Positions 10,879 through 20,603 are shown, counted from the first letter of the stretch. The stretch is DNA of 64,000 nt from Candidatus Zymogenaceae bacterium (GCA_016933535.1 JAFGAS010000078.1:62001-126000); one strand, 5' to 3'. The notes: a model not told the origin generated them from the letters alone. Made by a program: numbers and translations.

Positions 10879-11700
10879 CTATCCGAACGACACGTCTAAA
10901 ATCATCATGATCAGAAAGCCCAGCACCGTGCCGGCCGTGGCCAGGTGCGTGTTGCCGTTGTGCTGGGATTCGGGGATCACCTCCTCGACCACCACGAAGA
11001 TCATGGCCCCGGCGGCAAACGCCAGGGCATAGGGGAGCAGGGGCCTGGCCAGCAGCACCACCCACGCCCCGATGACGGCGGCTACCGGCTCGACAACCGC
11101 CGAGAGCTGGCCGTACCAGAAGCTCTTGAGGCGGCTCATCCCCTCCCGCCGGAGCGGAACGGATACCGCCAGGCCCTCCGGCAGGTTCTGGATCCCGATC
11201 CCCAGGGCCAGCGCCACGGCCGCGGCAAGCGTGGTAAACGGGGAGCCGGCCCCCGCCGAGCCGAAGGCCACCCCGATGGCCAGCCCCTCGGGAATATTGT
11301 GCAGGGTGATCGCCAGCACCAGCAGGATGCTCCGGTTCCAGGATGTCTTGATTCCCTCGGCCTCATTGATGGAATATCCCAGGTGCAGGTGCGGCAGGAC
11401 CAGGTCGATCGACCGGAGGACTATGACGCCCAGCAGGAAACCCGCGGCGGCCGGAAACCACGATGCGACGGCATGGCCCTCGGACAATTCGATAGCCGGC
11501 GCCAGAAGAGACCAGTAACTGGCGGCGATCATGACCCCGGCCGCAAAGCCGAGCATGGAATCGAGGACCTTTCTGCTGATTTCCTTTGTCGCGAACACGA
11601 CCGCGGCCCCAACGGCGGTCAAGAGCCAGGTAAAGATACCGGCCGCCAGCGCCTGTGAGATCGGGTTCATGCGGCTCAAAATATCTATTATGTTCGGCAT
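10879..11700 (-). CDS. ZIP family metal transporter
   Basis: SILLVLAITLHNIPEGLAIGVAFG...LALGIGIQNLPEGLAVSVPLRREGMS. Confidence 0.93.
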   Translation of the reverse strand: MPNIIDILSRMNPISQALAAGIFTWLLTAVGAAVVFATKEISRKVLDSMLGFAAGVMIAASYWSLLAPAIELSEGHAVASWFPAAAGFLLGVIVLRSIDLVLPHLHLGYSINEAEGIKTSWNRSILLVLAITLHNIPEGLAIGVAFGSAGAGSPFTTLAAAVALALGIGIQNLPEGLAVSVPLRREGMSRLKSFWYGQLSAVVEPVAAVIGAWVVLLARPLLPYALAFAAGAMIFVVVEEVIPESQHNGNTHLATAGTVLGFLIMMILDVSFG

Positions 11701-12069
11701 CCCGTTCTCCCTGCTATATGCTCTTCAGGAACACGCACAATATATTATTCACGCATCCCGTCGTCGTGTCAACAGGGTAAATAATCGAGGATTGCCCGTT
11801 GAGTTACGCGGGGTAATACTCATGAGAGGGATTTTGCGCTGTCGAAGGAACGTGGATACAAACGGGAGCACTCGGCCGCGCCGTATGAAGCGACCCGGCT
11901 GCCCTTCGCACGGGAATTCATAAAATAACGATTCAGGTCGGCTTTTGTGTTTGGACGAAAAACCATGCGCCGGACAAACGCATGATCCCGATGGGTAACC
12001 CACCGGGATCATGCCGTCGAGTCATGAGAGTTCCTCGCGTTCTTATCGTTCTTTCAAGACCAACCAGGC

Positions 12070-13581
12070 CTATTTTGCCGTTGCCTCGGCCCGTTCTTCC
12101 TGCGACATGGCCGCGAGCTTCTTTACCTCATCCACGTTCAGCCCCAGACCCTTGGCAACGCGCTGGCCATAGTCACTGTCCGCCTTATAGAAAAGGGCCG
12201 TCTGCCTGAGCTGTATCCTCTTCTGCGCGTTCTTGAGGTGCCCGACAATGTTGCTTACCAGGTGTTCGCGGTCCTTATCCTTCATGACCTTCCGGTAGAG
12301 ATCACCGGGCTGGACGAAATCCACGTCTCCCAGCTCATATGCGTGTCGCGCGGCCGTGCCGGAAACGTCGAGCTTCGGAAAAGGCAGGTCGGGATCGGGG
12401 TTCGGTCCGCTAAAACTATTCGGCCAGTAGTTAGGCTCCGGTCCGCCGTTATCATCAAGTCGCATGTAACCGTCCCGTTGGTAGCTGTCCATGCGGCACG
12501 CCTTCGGGGCGTTGATCGGCAGCAGGTGGTAGTTCGGGCCAAGTCGATGCCGGTGGGTATCGTGATAACTGAATAACCTGCCCTGAAGCATCTTGTCGGG
12601 GGACGGCCCGATACCGGGAACAAAGTCGCCCGGAGAAAAGGCGGCCTGCTCGACCTCTGCGAAATAATTCTTGGGATTTCGATTAAGGACGAATCGGCCG
12701 ACGTCCCTGGGGGGGAAGTCTCCATGGGGCCAGACCTTGGTAACGTCAAACGGATCGAATCGATACGTTTTTGCCTGCTCGGGGGTCATGATTTGCACTT
12801 CCAGGCGCCAGGACGGGTAGTCACCTTTCTCTATTGACTGATGCAGGTCGCGGGTTACGCAATCGGGGTCAACACCCCGCATTCGCTCGGCTTCTTCTCC
12901 GGTGAAGTTATCAATCCCCTGTTCGGTCTTGAAATGAAGCTGAACCCAGTAGTGTTCTCCTTTTTTGTTGTACCACATATACGTGTGGCTGCTGTATCCG
13001 TTCATGTTCCGATACGACCGGGGAGTGCCGCGGTCGGAGAAAAGAATCGTTACCTGATGGATCGATTCGGGGGTAAGAGAAAGGAAATCCCAGAACATAT
13101 CCGGGTCTTTCAGGTTGCTTGCCGGGTTTCGCTTCTGTGTATGAATGAAATCCGGGAACTTCAGGGGGTCGCGGATAAAAAACACCGGGGTGTTGTTGCC
13201 CACCATGTCATAGTTGCCCTCCTCGGTATAGAATTTCATGGCGAACCCCCGCGGATCGCGCTCGGAATCCGCCGAACCCCTCTCTCCGCCAACCGTAGAA
13301 AAGCGGACGAAAATATCTGTCTTTTTGCCCACTTCCGACAGGAACTTCGCACAGGTATATTTTGTGACGTCGTGGGTAACCTCAAAATAGCCGTGGGCCC
13401 CCGCTCCCTTGGCATGCACGACGCGTTCCGGGATCCTCTCCCGATCAAAATGCCCGAGCTTCTCGGTAAGGTGCACATCCTGGATGAGAACGGGGCCTTT
13501 TGCCCCGGCCGTCATGGAGTTCAGGTCATTATCAACGGGCATACCGAAGCCGGTTGTGAGAACTCTCTTTTTGTCTTTCAT
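12070..13581 (-). CDS. Catalase (monofunctional heme catalase)
   Basis: [23 protein letters not shown]...[48 protein letters not shown]...[17 protein letters not shown]. Confidence 0.97.
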   Translation of the reverse strand: MKDKKRVLTTGFGMPVDNDLNSMTAGAKGPVLIQDVHLTEKLGHFDRERIPERVVHAKGAGAHGYFEVTHDVTKYTCAKFLSEVGKKTDIFVRFSTVGGERGSADSERDPRGFAMKFYTEEGNYDMVGNNTPVFFIRDPLKFPDFIHTQKRNPASNLKDPDMFWDFLSLTPESIHQVTILFSDRGTPRSYRNMNGYSSHTYMWYNKKGEHYWVQLHFKTEQGIDNFTGEEAERMRGVDPDCVTRDLHQSIEKGDYPSWRLEVQIMTPEQAKTYRFDPFDVTKVWPHGDFPPRDVGRFVLNRNPKNYFAEVEQAAFSPGDFVPGIGPSPDKMLQGRLFSYHDTHRHRLGPNYHLLPINAPKACRMDSYQRDGYMRLDDNGGPEPNYWPNSFSGPNPDPDLPFPKLDVSGTAARHAYELGDVDFVQPGDLYRKVMKDKDREHLVSNIVGHLKNAQKRIQLRQTALFYKADSDYGQRVAKGLGLNVDEVKKLAAMSQEERAEATAK

Positions 13582-14234
13582 TTATTCCTCCCTCCCGAAA
13601 ATCTGTTGCCGTGTCCACCCGTTACATTCGTTGCCGGACAGGGCGAATATACCCCCTTGACCTCAAGATGAGCGCATTCAATAGAACCCTGTTTCCTGAC
13701 TGTTTTCGGAATTTCTAACGTGTTGAATCGATTGGTGCTCACGTCACGTGCGGTTTCACGATCTGTGGAGATAAGGTGAAGATGCGATGTAGTGTTCGGA
13801 TCAAACAGTAATCGAGCGTCTGTATAACCGGGAGTAGTAATAAGGCCAAGGTCTATAAAGAGCCACGAAATACGTATCCAGAACGATGGCCGGCATTACC
13901 TCTCGGATACCGTTACGGGGCGTCAGCGGGTCGGGGTGATTGCCGGATTAGATAACGAATCGGGATTGCCTGATATGAAGATGGGTAAGGTTCGGTTCCG
14001 CGTCTCCGAGCGCGATATTGAAACAAGCCGCCTCTTTCGGTACCGCGTGTGATGATGCGTATTGTCACTGAAGATAAATAGCAACGATAACATGACAACA
14101 ATATATCTTATCTGATGCCCATAATCAAGAAGTTTTGTATACCGTGCCGACGCGCCCGGAATAATTATATGGTTGCTCGCGTGGAATATAGTCCGATAAA
14201 GCAGGTTGAACTCATCCGTCCGTTCCGGCAAAGA

Positions 14235-14633
14235 TCACGAACGGGTCTTGAGGAGGTCGCGGATCTCTGCCAGTAGCTTCTCCTGATTTGAGGGTACGGG
14301 GGGAACCTCTTGCTTTTTCTTCTGGAGCCTATTCATCCCGAGTACCACTAAAAAGATCGCAAAGGCGATGATAATGAAATCGATGATCGTGTTAATAAAG
14401 ATGCCGTACTTTACCGCCACCGCGGGGACCTCCCCGGACGCGTCCTTGAGGGTAATCATCAGGTTCGAAAAATCCACCCCGCCCAAGAACATCCCAATCG
14501 GCGGCATGAGGACGTCACTAACAAACGAACTGACGATCTTTCCAAACGCCGCGCCGATCACGATACCCACGGCCATATCTACCACGTTGCCGCGCGTAGC
14601 GAAATTCTTGAATTCCTTCAACATGCTCATCAT
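14235..14633 (-). CDS. mscL: Large-conductance mechanosensitive channel
   Basis: [44 protein letters not shown]; start chosen at 14633 after AGGAGG (ORF track starts 14645). Confidence 0.95.
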   Translation of the reverse strand: MMSMLKEFKNFATRGNVVDMAVGIVIGAAFGKIVSSFVSDVLMPPIGMFLGGVDFSNLMITLKDASGEVPAVAVKYGIFINTIIDFIIIAFAIFLVVLGMNRLQKKKQEVPPVPSNQEKLLAEIRDLLKTRS

Positions 14634-14782
14634 ATACCTCCTCAATAGTTACGGGCTTATGCCCTTTTGCGCCCGGCGGGCGCCCTCTCTGTAAAACAGA
14701 CACGTATATAGTAATGCTACCACCTGTTATTTGGTGCGTCAACCGCCGCTCATCCCGTCAATAAGGGAAATAGGGCGCCGAT

Positions 14783-14813
14783 AAAAAAAGGACCCGCGCC
14801 CTGGCGCGGGTCC
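14783..14813 (-). terminator. Intrinsic terminator (minus direction)
   Basis: GGACCCGCGCC-CT-GGCGCGGGTCC perfect stem followed on minus strand by TTTTTTT. Confidence 0.8.
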
Positions 14814-14819
14814 TTGCAG

Positions 14820-14962
14820 ACGTATATGTCTTATCTCACGGGGTCTGTCCTCCCGTTTTAGTCTCCTATCCCCGTTACATAGCCGGTCGGTCGACGGACC
14901 AACAGAAGGGCGGTGCCGATGGCCGTTGAACCGTCCACGGATACCCTCGTGTGACAGGAAGA
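14820..14962 (-). pseudogene. Possible V4R-domain remnant
   Basis: Plus ACATAGCCGGTCGGTCGACGGACCAACAGA resembles V4R genes at 16280 (ACATAACCGGTCGAAAGCCAGCAGA) and 17840 (GCATAGCCGGTGAGAAGCCAACAGA); minus reads FCWSVD then, after a GACC tandem duplication, TGYVTG. Confidence 0.3.
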
Positions 14963-14967
14963 TGCGG

Positions 14968-14993
14968 AAAAAAAGGGGGCTCGGAGAGCCCCC
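14968..14993 (-). terminator. Intrinsic terminator of V4R gene 15043-15732
   Basis: GGGGGCTCTCCGAGCCCCC then TTTTTTT on minus strand. Confidence 0.8.
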
Positions 14994-15042
14994 ATAAAAA
15001 ACACATAAATCTCTTCATCATCGGCAGTTTCTCGAATCAGCC

Positions 15043-15732
15043 TCAGAGCAGGTCTTCCGTCGTAATCTCGGAACGTTTCTTTGTTTTTAGGAGTTCTCTG
15101 AATTTATCAAGCCTCTCCAGCATCTTGCTGCGGTGGGTGAGGATAAAGGTGCAATGCTCGTCTCCCTGTGCCTGACAGGTGACCTCCCGCGACTCGAGGG
15201 GAAGGCCGAAGCTTTCGGCGGTCCACCCCGACGAATACCCGGCATTGATGAAGCACATGGGGTGGTCGGCTTTTTTCTTGTCGGCGATAAAGACTTCGGC
15301 CTCGAAAGATTCGAAATGGTTGAATGTAAAGATACAGTTTTCATCCAGCGATGGCCTGCTCGACGGGAGGAGTTCTACAAATGCCCAACCGGTATAGGCG
15401 AAATAGACCGGGCCCGCCGCAAGCCTCTCTACCGGATCTTTCGATTTAAACCGTTCAATAAAGGCCCTTGCCTCCTGGGCTCCGAGGGAATTGCCGAATT
15501 TATACAGGATCTGCTCGGCCCCCTTCTCGCCGTAGATCTCGGATATGGTATCTCTAAAAGCGAGCGCCATTCCACGCGCCTGAGCCCACATGAACCTTGT
15601 TCCACCGATCTCAATCCTGCCTTTTTCGGGATAGGGTTTAACGGTATCGAAAAATCCCTTGATTCTCTCTTCTGCGGCCTCGAAAGCGGGAACGAGGTCC
15701 GGTGGAACACCAACTGCCTTTAAGCTCGTCAT
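15043..15732 (-). CDS. XylR_N/V4R-domain ligand-binding protein (no output domain)
   Basis: GRIEIGGTRFMWAQARGMALAFRDTISEIYGEKGAEQILYKFGNSLGAQEA (XylR_N-like) and FEAEVFIADKKKADHPMCFINAGYSSGWTAESFGLPLESREVTCQAQGDEHCTFIL (V4R); AGGAGAAG upstream. Confidence 0.82.
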   Translation of the reverse strand: MTSLKAVGVPPDLVPAFEAAEERIKGFFDTVKPYPEKGRIEIGGTRFMWAQARGMALAFRDTISEIYGEKGAEQILYKFGNSLGAQEARAFIERFKSKDPVERLAAGPVYFAYTGWAFVELLPSSRPSLDENCIFTFNHFESFEAEVFIADKKKADHPMCFINAGYSSGWTAESFGLPLESREVTCQAQGDEHCTFILTHRSKMLERLDKFRELLKTKKRSEITTEDLL

Positions 15733-15927
15733 ATCTTCTCCTGCATATTGAAGTGATGTGTGATGTGCCTAACCAAAAGCGAGACGTTCGATTCAGGCGT
15801 GCAAGCACGTAAGGTTTATATACAAGAGAGCAATTACCGCACCAATTAGGAGCAGGAAATTTTGGACTATATCGAGTGGTTATGGGACTAAAGGCGCGGT
15901 TTGTGACACATATAACCGAACTATCCA

Positions 15928-16132
15928 TGACCTGCCTTACGAGCGAAGGGGCAGGATATATACAGTATGCAAAATTGTAAACACCGGAGGAAACAGCCTA
16001 TTATTACTAGTATTTCACTCGACCTGAAGTGTATAATATTTTGCAGGCATGTTTAAAAAATAGGCGTCTATCCCTATGCTCCACAGTCCTGCTCATCGGA
16101 GGGATATCATCCATTAGGGTATTATGTGGATA
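15928..16132. repeat. Degenerate duplicated upstream region, copy A
   Basis: Shares ordered blocks with 18624-18827: GACxTGCxTTxCGAxCGAAGxGGxxGGAT, CACCGGAGG, TATTAC, TCGAC/CCGAC, AAGTG, TATT, CAGG, TTTAAAAATAGGC, GATAAGAAA. Confidence 0.6.
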
Positions 16133-16158
16133 AGAAAGGGGCGTCACGCGCCCCCCCT
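16133..16158 (-). terminator. Intrinsic terminator downstream of V4R pseudogene
   Basis: GGGGCG-TCACG-CGCCCC stem; minus reads GGGGCGCGTGACGCCCCTTTCTT. Confidence 0.65.
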
Positions 16159-16159
16159 T

Positions 16160-16610
16160 TAATGTCGGATTTGATTATTCGTCGGGCGAGATATCAAATC
16201 GGAAAAGTCGTCTCCCTTCCCCTTGCAGGCGGGTTTTTTGGCGATCGATTTCTTGCCGAAGAACTCGGGCGCGTACCCGGCGACATAACCGGTCGAAAGC
16301 CAGCAGATCGGGGTTTGCGGAGCCCGGGGAATCAAGGAGACTTGTAATCGCGTCCCTCCATATCGTCTTATCGCCGGAAAGTAGATGCGCCTCGAATATT
16401 TATCCATCGCGGCGCGCTGCCAAGGGTACAGAAAAAGAGGACGCACGGGGCGTTTTCGGATAATCCTCCCACTAGGGTTGCGTTATCCGAGAAAAGCGTA
16501 GACGAAGGGAGACGTTTGGCCGCATATAATCAGAGCAACCTGGGGAGACCCCTGCCACGGAATTGTCGCCCTCTCTTTGAAGATAAAGATCTAACCCAGA
16601 CCTGACACAC
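16160..16610 (-). pseudogene. Frameshifted XylR_N/V4R pseudogene
   Basis: Minus reads ICWLSTGYVAGYAPEFFGKKSIAKKPACKGKGDDF, closely matching VCWLLTGYATGYTSEFFGKKLIAKEPTCKGKGDDL of 17730-18278; 1-nt loss then FRFDISPDE* in the next frame; upstream IFIFKERATIPWQGSPQVALIICG resembles the XylR_N GRILFKDQRMVMMSADSFGTL block. Confidence 0.8.
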
Positions 16611-16809
16611 ATTTTAGGGGATTATTGAAAGCCGCAATCCCTTCTGAGGGCTCGTTATTCTATTGACACCTCATATATTATGGAGTAGTTTAACTAAGGC
16701 GTATATATATACATACGTCGATACAATAATACATTGTCATAGGTGATATATAGGTGCGGATTTGTGAAAATGTGAATGTTCAAGCTCGCACGAATCTTAT
16801 TGAAGAGGC

Positions 16810-17403
16810 ATGTCTATGGAACCGGAAAAGACCGTGACAAAAATGGCAATACGGGCGTCTTACGAAGCTATCTGTGAGATCGTCGGGGAAAACGCGAGAG
16901 GTATGATCTTTAGAAACGCGGGGCTTGCCAGAACCCTTGAATCCCCCCCGGACTATACCTGGGATAAGGAAGCCACCGTGGAGGAACAGGCGAAGTTATA
17001 TACGGAAACGATAAACCTCGTTGGGGCCGTCGGGGCCCAGGGTATCCTGAGGCTCATCGGATACAGGAATACGGAGACCCCCGTCGTCAAGTTCGGGGCG
17101 CTCGATCATATCAAGGATCTACCGCAGGGGGAAAGACTCGCAAAGGCGTTCGAGCTCTTTCAGGCCGCGACCGGCAAGGGGAGGGTGGTGGCTGGGTCGA
17201 ACGGGTTTCCGGCGTTTGACGTCTTCAACTGCCTGCTGTGCGTCGGCGTCACCAGCAAGAAGCCGTACTGCTCCCATTATGCAGGGTCTCTCCAATTCAT
17301 TACCGACTGGGTATACGGGAAGGGCGCCTATCTGGTCCGGGAGACAAAATGCATGGCAATGGGGGACGATACGTGCCTGTTTGAAATAGAGGAGCGCGGG
17401 TAA
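16810..17403 (+). CDS. V4R-domain protein, diverged paralogue on the opposite strand
   Basis: C-terminus GAYLVRETKCMAMGDDTCLFEIEERG matches V4R terminal motif; about 197 aa with no output domain. Confidence 0.75.
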   Translation: MSMEPEKTVTKMAIRASYEAICEIVGENARGMIFRNAGLARTLESPPDYTWDKEATVEEQAKLYTETINLVGAVGAQGILRLIGYRNTETPVVKFGALDHIKDLPQGERLAKAFELFQAATGKGRVVAGSNGFPAFDVFNCLLCVGVTSKKPYCSHYAGSLQFITDWVYGKGAYLVRETKCMAMGDDTCLFEIEERG

Positions 17404-17530
17404 ACCGTTCGTCGTTCCCCCGTGACAAGGGGTTACTGCGCCCGCTGCACCGGCCCGTAATGACTATACGTATCCGATGGACACGATTTACTGTGTTCCT
17501 GAAAGCGACGGGAGGTTTCGCGCTCCCAAC

Positions 17531-17551
17531 AAAAAAAGGGGGGCTTCCCCC
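17531..17551 (-). terminator. Intrinsic terminator downstream of V4R gene 17730-18278
   Basis: Minus GGGGGAAGCCCCCC followed by TTTTTTT. Confidence 0.65.
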
Positions 17552-17729
17552 TTCCGTCGGCAACGATGCTGCGGGCTGCCGCCCGGTATCGGCGCGGTTT
17601 TCTTACGGCCGCCAAGGCCTCCCCGATCAAGCGGGATGTGGCGATCTCGAACGGGTTCTTGTCCGTTTTTACATTGATGCTTATCGTATCGTCCGAGACC
17701 GCCACGGCCCATTTATACTGCGGTCGGTG

Positions 17730-18278
17730 CTATCCCTCCGGCGTAATCTCAAATCGGCAGAGGTCGTCTCCCTTTCCCTTGCAGGTGGGTTCTTTGGCGA
17801 TCAATTTTTTGCCGAAAAACTCGGACGTGTAGCCGGTGGCATAGCCGGTGAGAAGCCAACAGACCGGATCCTTCGACTTCCCGTAATGCTTGAGATATTG
17901 CTCTGCGAAAAACGAGTCTTCCCACGTCCCTTTCATGTAGAATTTCCCCGTGTCCCGGTCGATATTGATCTCTTCCGGCACCGCCCTGACGATACCCTCC
18001 CAACTATGAATCATGGGACCGAGCGCAAGCCAGTCGATATCTGTATCGGGAGACAGCGTATTTTTGATTGTCCGGGCATCGTTCCTGCCGGCCGTCTCCC
18101 CGAAACGCCGCATGAAGACCCGCGCCATGTTGACGCCGCCAATATCAATAATCTCTTTAAGTAGGGTGCCGAACGAATCGGCGCTCATCATGACCATCCG
18201 CTGGTCCTTGAAGAGGATCCGTCCCTGTTCGGGCTTAAAAGCCAAATGCTCGTCGAACCTAAACTCGCTGACCTTCAT
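17730..18278 (-). CDS. XylR_N/V4R-domain ligand-binding protein (no output domain)
   Basis: MKVSEFRFDEHLAFKPEQGRILFKDQRMVMMSADSFGTLLKEIIDIGGVNMARVFMRRFGETAGRND...GTWEDSFFAEQYLKHYGKSKDPVCWLLTGYATGYTSEFFGKKLIAKEPTCKGKGDDLCRFEI; start moved to internal ATG at 18278. Confidence 0.88.
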   Translation of the reverse strand: MKVSEFRFDEHLAFKPEQGRILFKDQRMVMMSADSFGTLLKEIIDIGGVNMARVFMRRFGETAGRNDARTIKNTLSPDTDIDWLALGPMIHSWEGIVRAVPEEINIDRDTGKFYMKGTWEDSFFAEQYLKHYGKSKDPVCWLLTGYATGYTSEFFGKKLIAKEPTCKGKGDDLCRFEITPEG

Positions 18279-18623
18279 TCCATACCTCTTTCCTAATAGG
18301 TTTGCTGCACTCACGCTGTATTGTTTCGACCCATATGATAACACGGATGGTATCCGTGCATGAGAAAAACTAAACGGAACGGTATTGCACAATCGATTTC
18401 GCTCTCTTTGGGCCTCTGGATGGGTCGAGTGTTGTGAATATCCCCACTACGCGCGCTATTTGTCCGACAGAGCGCATGACCCTCAATGCAGGCGAATAGG
18501 GAATTGCGTCCGATCAATATTATAGCAATAAACGTACCAAGCCGGAATAGCAAAGATTTTAATTATTCAGAATACTTTTTAGGAAAAGGCGGAGATTATG
18601 GCACGCATGTCCTAACCGGACGC

Positions 18624-18832
18624 GACGTGCTTTCCGAACGAAGTGGTTGGATGAACGCACAGTGCCAAATATTTGGCACCGGAGGGACTTACGCGTTATT
18701 ACAGGTTTTAATCCGACTCAAAGTGCAAATTATTCTTCAGGTCATTTTAAAAATAGGCAAAGACGTTTCCGGTTTCCGTCAAAACGGCTTCAAATAGCCG
18801 TAATTCCCGCCAGTTACACTATTGATAAGAAA
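18624..18832. repeat. Degenerate duplicated upstream region, copy B
   Basis: See copy A at 15928-16132; also contains a perfect 18-bp palindrome GTGCCAAATATTTGGCAC near 18663. Confidence 0.6.
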
Positions 18833-18892
18833 AAAAGGGCACGGTCACCGTTTGATTCGAACCCACCCAGCCCACGACGGGCCTTCGGTCAC

Positions 18893-19252
18893 TCACTCCC
18901 GCACCGGTATCTCCCGCCCGCACCTCCGGCACGAGCGCACCACGCCCCGCTTTCGGTCGTTCCTGAATACGTGATCCATTACGTCGCAATCGGGGCAGAG
19001 GTCGGAATTCCGAAAAATAATCGTACCCTCGGTGGTTTTGATATACTTGATATCGGCGAACCGGAGCCAGAAACGGTTGGTGGCCTCAGTCATCTTTCCG
19101 TCCGCAGATACCTCGTCAAACAGGAATCCCCCGACCCCGATAATGAACGCCCCCCGGGGCAGCACGACCGTATTGCGGCCGGTGTCAAATGTCCCGCCGT
19201 GGGTCAATTCAGGGGGGGGTACGCCCTCGGTAAGAATTATTTCTATTCCCAT
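18893..19252 (-). CDS. Hypothetical protein with C-terminal zinc ribbon
   Basis: MGIEIILTEGVPPPELTHGG...LCPDCDVMDHVFRNDRKRGVVRSCRRCGREIPVRE (CxxC-x15-CxxC). Confidence 0.65.
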   Translation of the reverse strand: MGIEIILTEGVPPPELTHGGTFDTGRNTVVLPRGAFIIGVGGFLFDEVSADGKMTEATNRFWLRFADIKYIKTTEGTIIFRNSDLCPDCDVMDHVFRNDRKRGVVRSCRRCGREIPVRE

Positions 19253-19608
19253 GTCGTCCGTCTCTCATCGTGAAAAGAAAGTGAACGATACCAGCGCCCC
19301 GGACGATTGTCAAGCCCCGCGGAGACGTGAATCGATTGAAACTGGCCGCCGTCCGGGTACTATTTATTTAGATTGATTCCCGGCGTGTTCTCGTGTAATC
19401 TTATTGTATACATCGAACGGCGATTCTCATATACAGCACCTCTCCCGCCGACGGCGACAGCCTCTTCCCGGAGATTCAATAGAGAATCGGCATGTTCGTG
19501 CGCGTCCCTTCCCCGAGTACACCATGAAACCGGCCGGGCGAACGTCCTGAAATGAAAACCCGTCCGCGATGCGCTTGCCCGGCCCCGGAGGATAGGGGAG
19601 TGAGGCCC

Positions 19609-20490
19609 ATGGTTATGAGAACCGCCGGATATATCGGTGTCATGGTCGTTATCCTTCTCGGACCGTCCGCTCTCGCGGGAGATACTTCCCCCGACGGGCG
19701 GGCGCTGTGGCACCGCTATTTCGGGTCCGAATCCGGCAATTTACAGCGATACGGCCGCGTGGAGATTCCCCGGGAAAACCGGGAGCGATGCCGGGCCGTC
19801 CGGGACCTCTTTTCGGAGATCGGTGCCCGGGAGATACTGCTGTCGTCCTCTGATGAAGGGGAACAAGCGGAGTGCCCGGGGAATATCGTCGTGGTGCTTG
19901 CCGGCGAGATCTCCGACGCGATCATCGTCTCGGCTCACCTTGACCGGGCCGGATCGGGCCGGGGAGCGGTGGACGACTTTTCCGGGGTGGTGATGCAGGG
20001 TATGCTCTACCTCTATTTTAAGGATCGGCATCATCGGCACACGCTGGTCTTTGCAGTGTTCGACGGTGAGGAGGTGGGCCAGATGGGCTCACGGCGGTTT
20101 ATAGAGGAGAGCCGTTGGATATCCGGACGAGTGACGGCCGTCGTCAACCTTGAGTGTCTCGGCGTTATGCTTCCCCACTCCTGGGCCGAGGGGTCGTCGG
20201 ACCGCCTTGAAGACATGCTGACGCGGGTCGGAAAGAAATGGGGGATGGATTGCGGGCCGGTATCGATAAAGAACGTGTCGGCCGACTCGATCCCCTTCCT
20301 TCGTGCAGGGTACCCCGCGATCACGATCGAGGGCATCGGCCCCGAGCATATCGGGCTTCTCGGAACCGATTGGGACCGGCAGTCCGTCGTGCGCGGGGAT
20401 ATCCTTGACGCGACCTTTACCGTGCTGGTTGATTTTATAAACACGCTGGACGCGCTTATGGCGGCCCCGAATCCGGCATATGAGCGATAA
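19609..20490 (+). CDS. M28 family metallopeptidase, exported
   Basis: Signal peptide; VSAHLDRAGSGRGAVDDFSGVVMQ...VFAVFDGEEVGQMGSRRF (M28 metal-ligand blocks); start may be 19552. Confidence 0.8.
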   Translation: MVMRTAGYIGVMVVILLGPSALAGDTSPDGRALWHRYFGSESGNLQRYGRVEIPRENRERCRAVRDLFSEIGAREILLSSSDEGEQAECPGNIVVVLAGEISDAIIVSAHLDRAGSGRGAVDDFSGVVMQGMLYLYFKDRHHRHTLVFAVFDGEEVGQMGSRRFIEESRWISGRVTAVVNLECLGVMLPHSWAEGSSDRLEDMLTRVGKKWGMDCGPVSIKNVSADSIPFLRAGYPAITIEGIGPEHIGLLGTDWDRQSVVRGDILDATFTVLVDFINTLDALMAAPNPAYER

Positions 20491-20540
20491 TATCGAAGAT
20501 TCGGGCGTCCCGCGTCATGCAACCCGTATGAAGAATAGTG

Positions 20541-20590
20541 TTGACAATGAGGACTAAAGATATAATGATACTAACTGGTCAGTAAACCAC
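20541..20590 (+). promoter_or_regulatory. Putative promoter with overlapping TetR-type operator
   Basis: TTGACA...TATAAT with a short spacer followed by ACTAACTGGTCAGTAAA (ACTG/CAGT inverted repeat) just upstream of the tetR-like gene. Confidence 0.5.
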
Positions 20591-20603
20591 GCCCGGAGCA
20601 CCC

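Noticed and set aside
17433-17705. 90-aa minus ORF after the V4R gene
   Set aside because: Reads straight through the GGGGGAAGCCCCCC-T7 terminator and has no family motif; probably not a full gene
18660-18700. TTGGCAC-N-TTCA near the V4R repeat as a sigma54 promoter
   Set aside because: Spacing and GC element do not fit the GG-N10-GC rule and the site is not conserved in copy A
18840-18875. GGGTTCGAATC (minus), resembling a tRNA T-arm
   Set aside because: T-stem does not pair (GTGGG/CAAAC) and no acceptor, D or anticodon arms could be found
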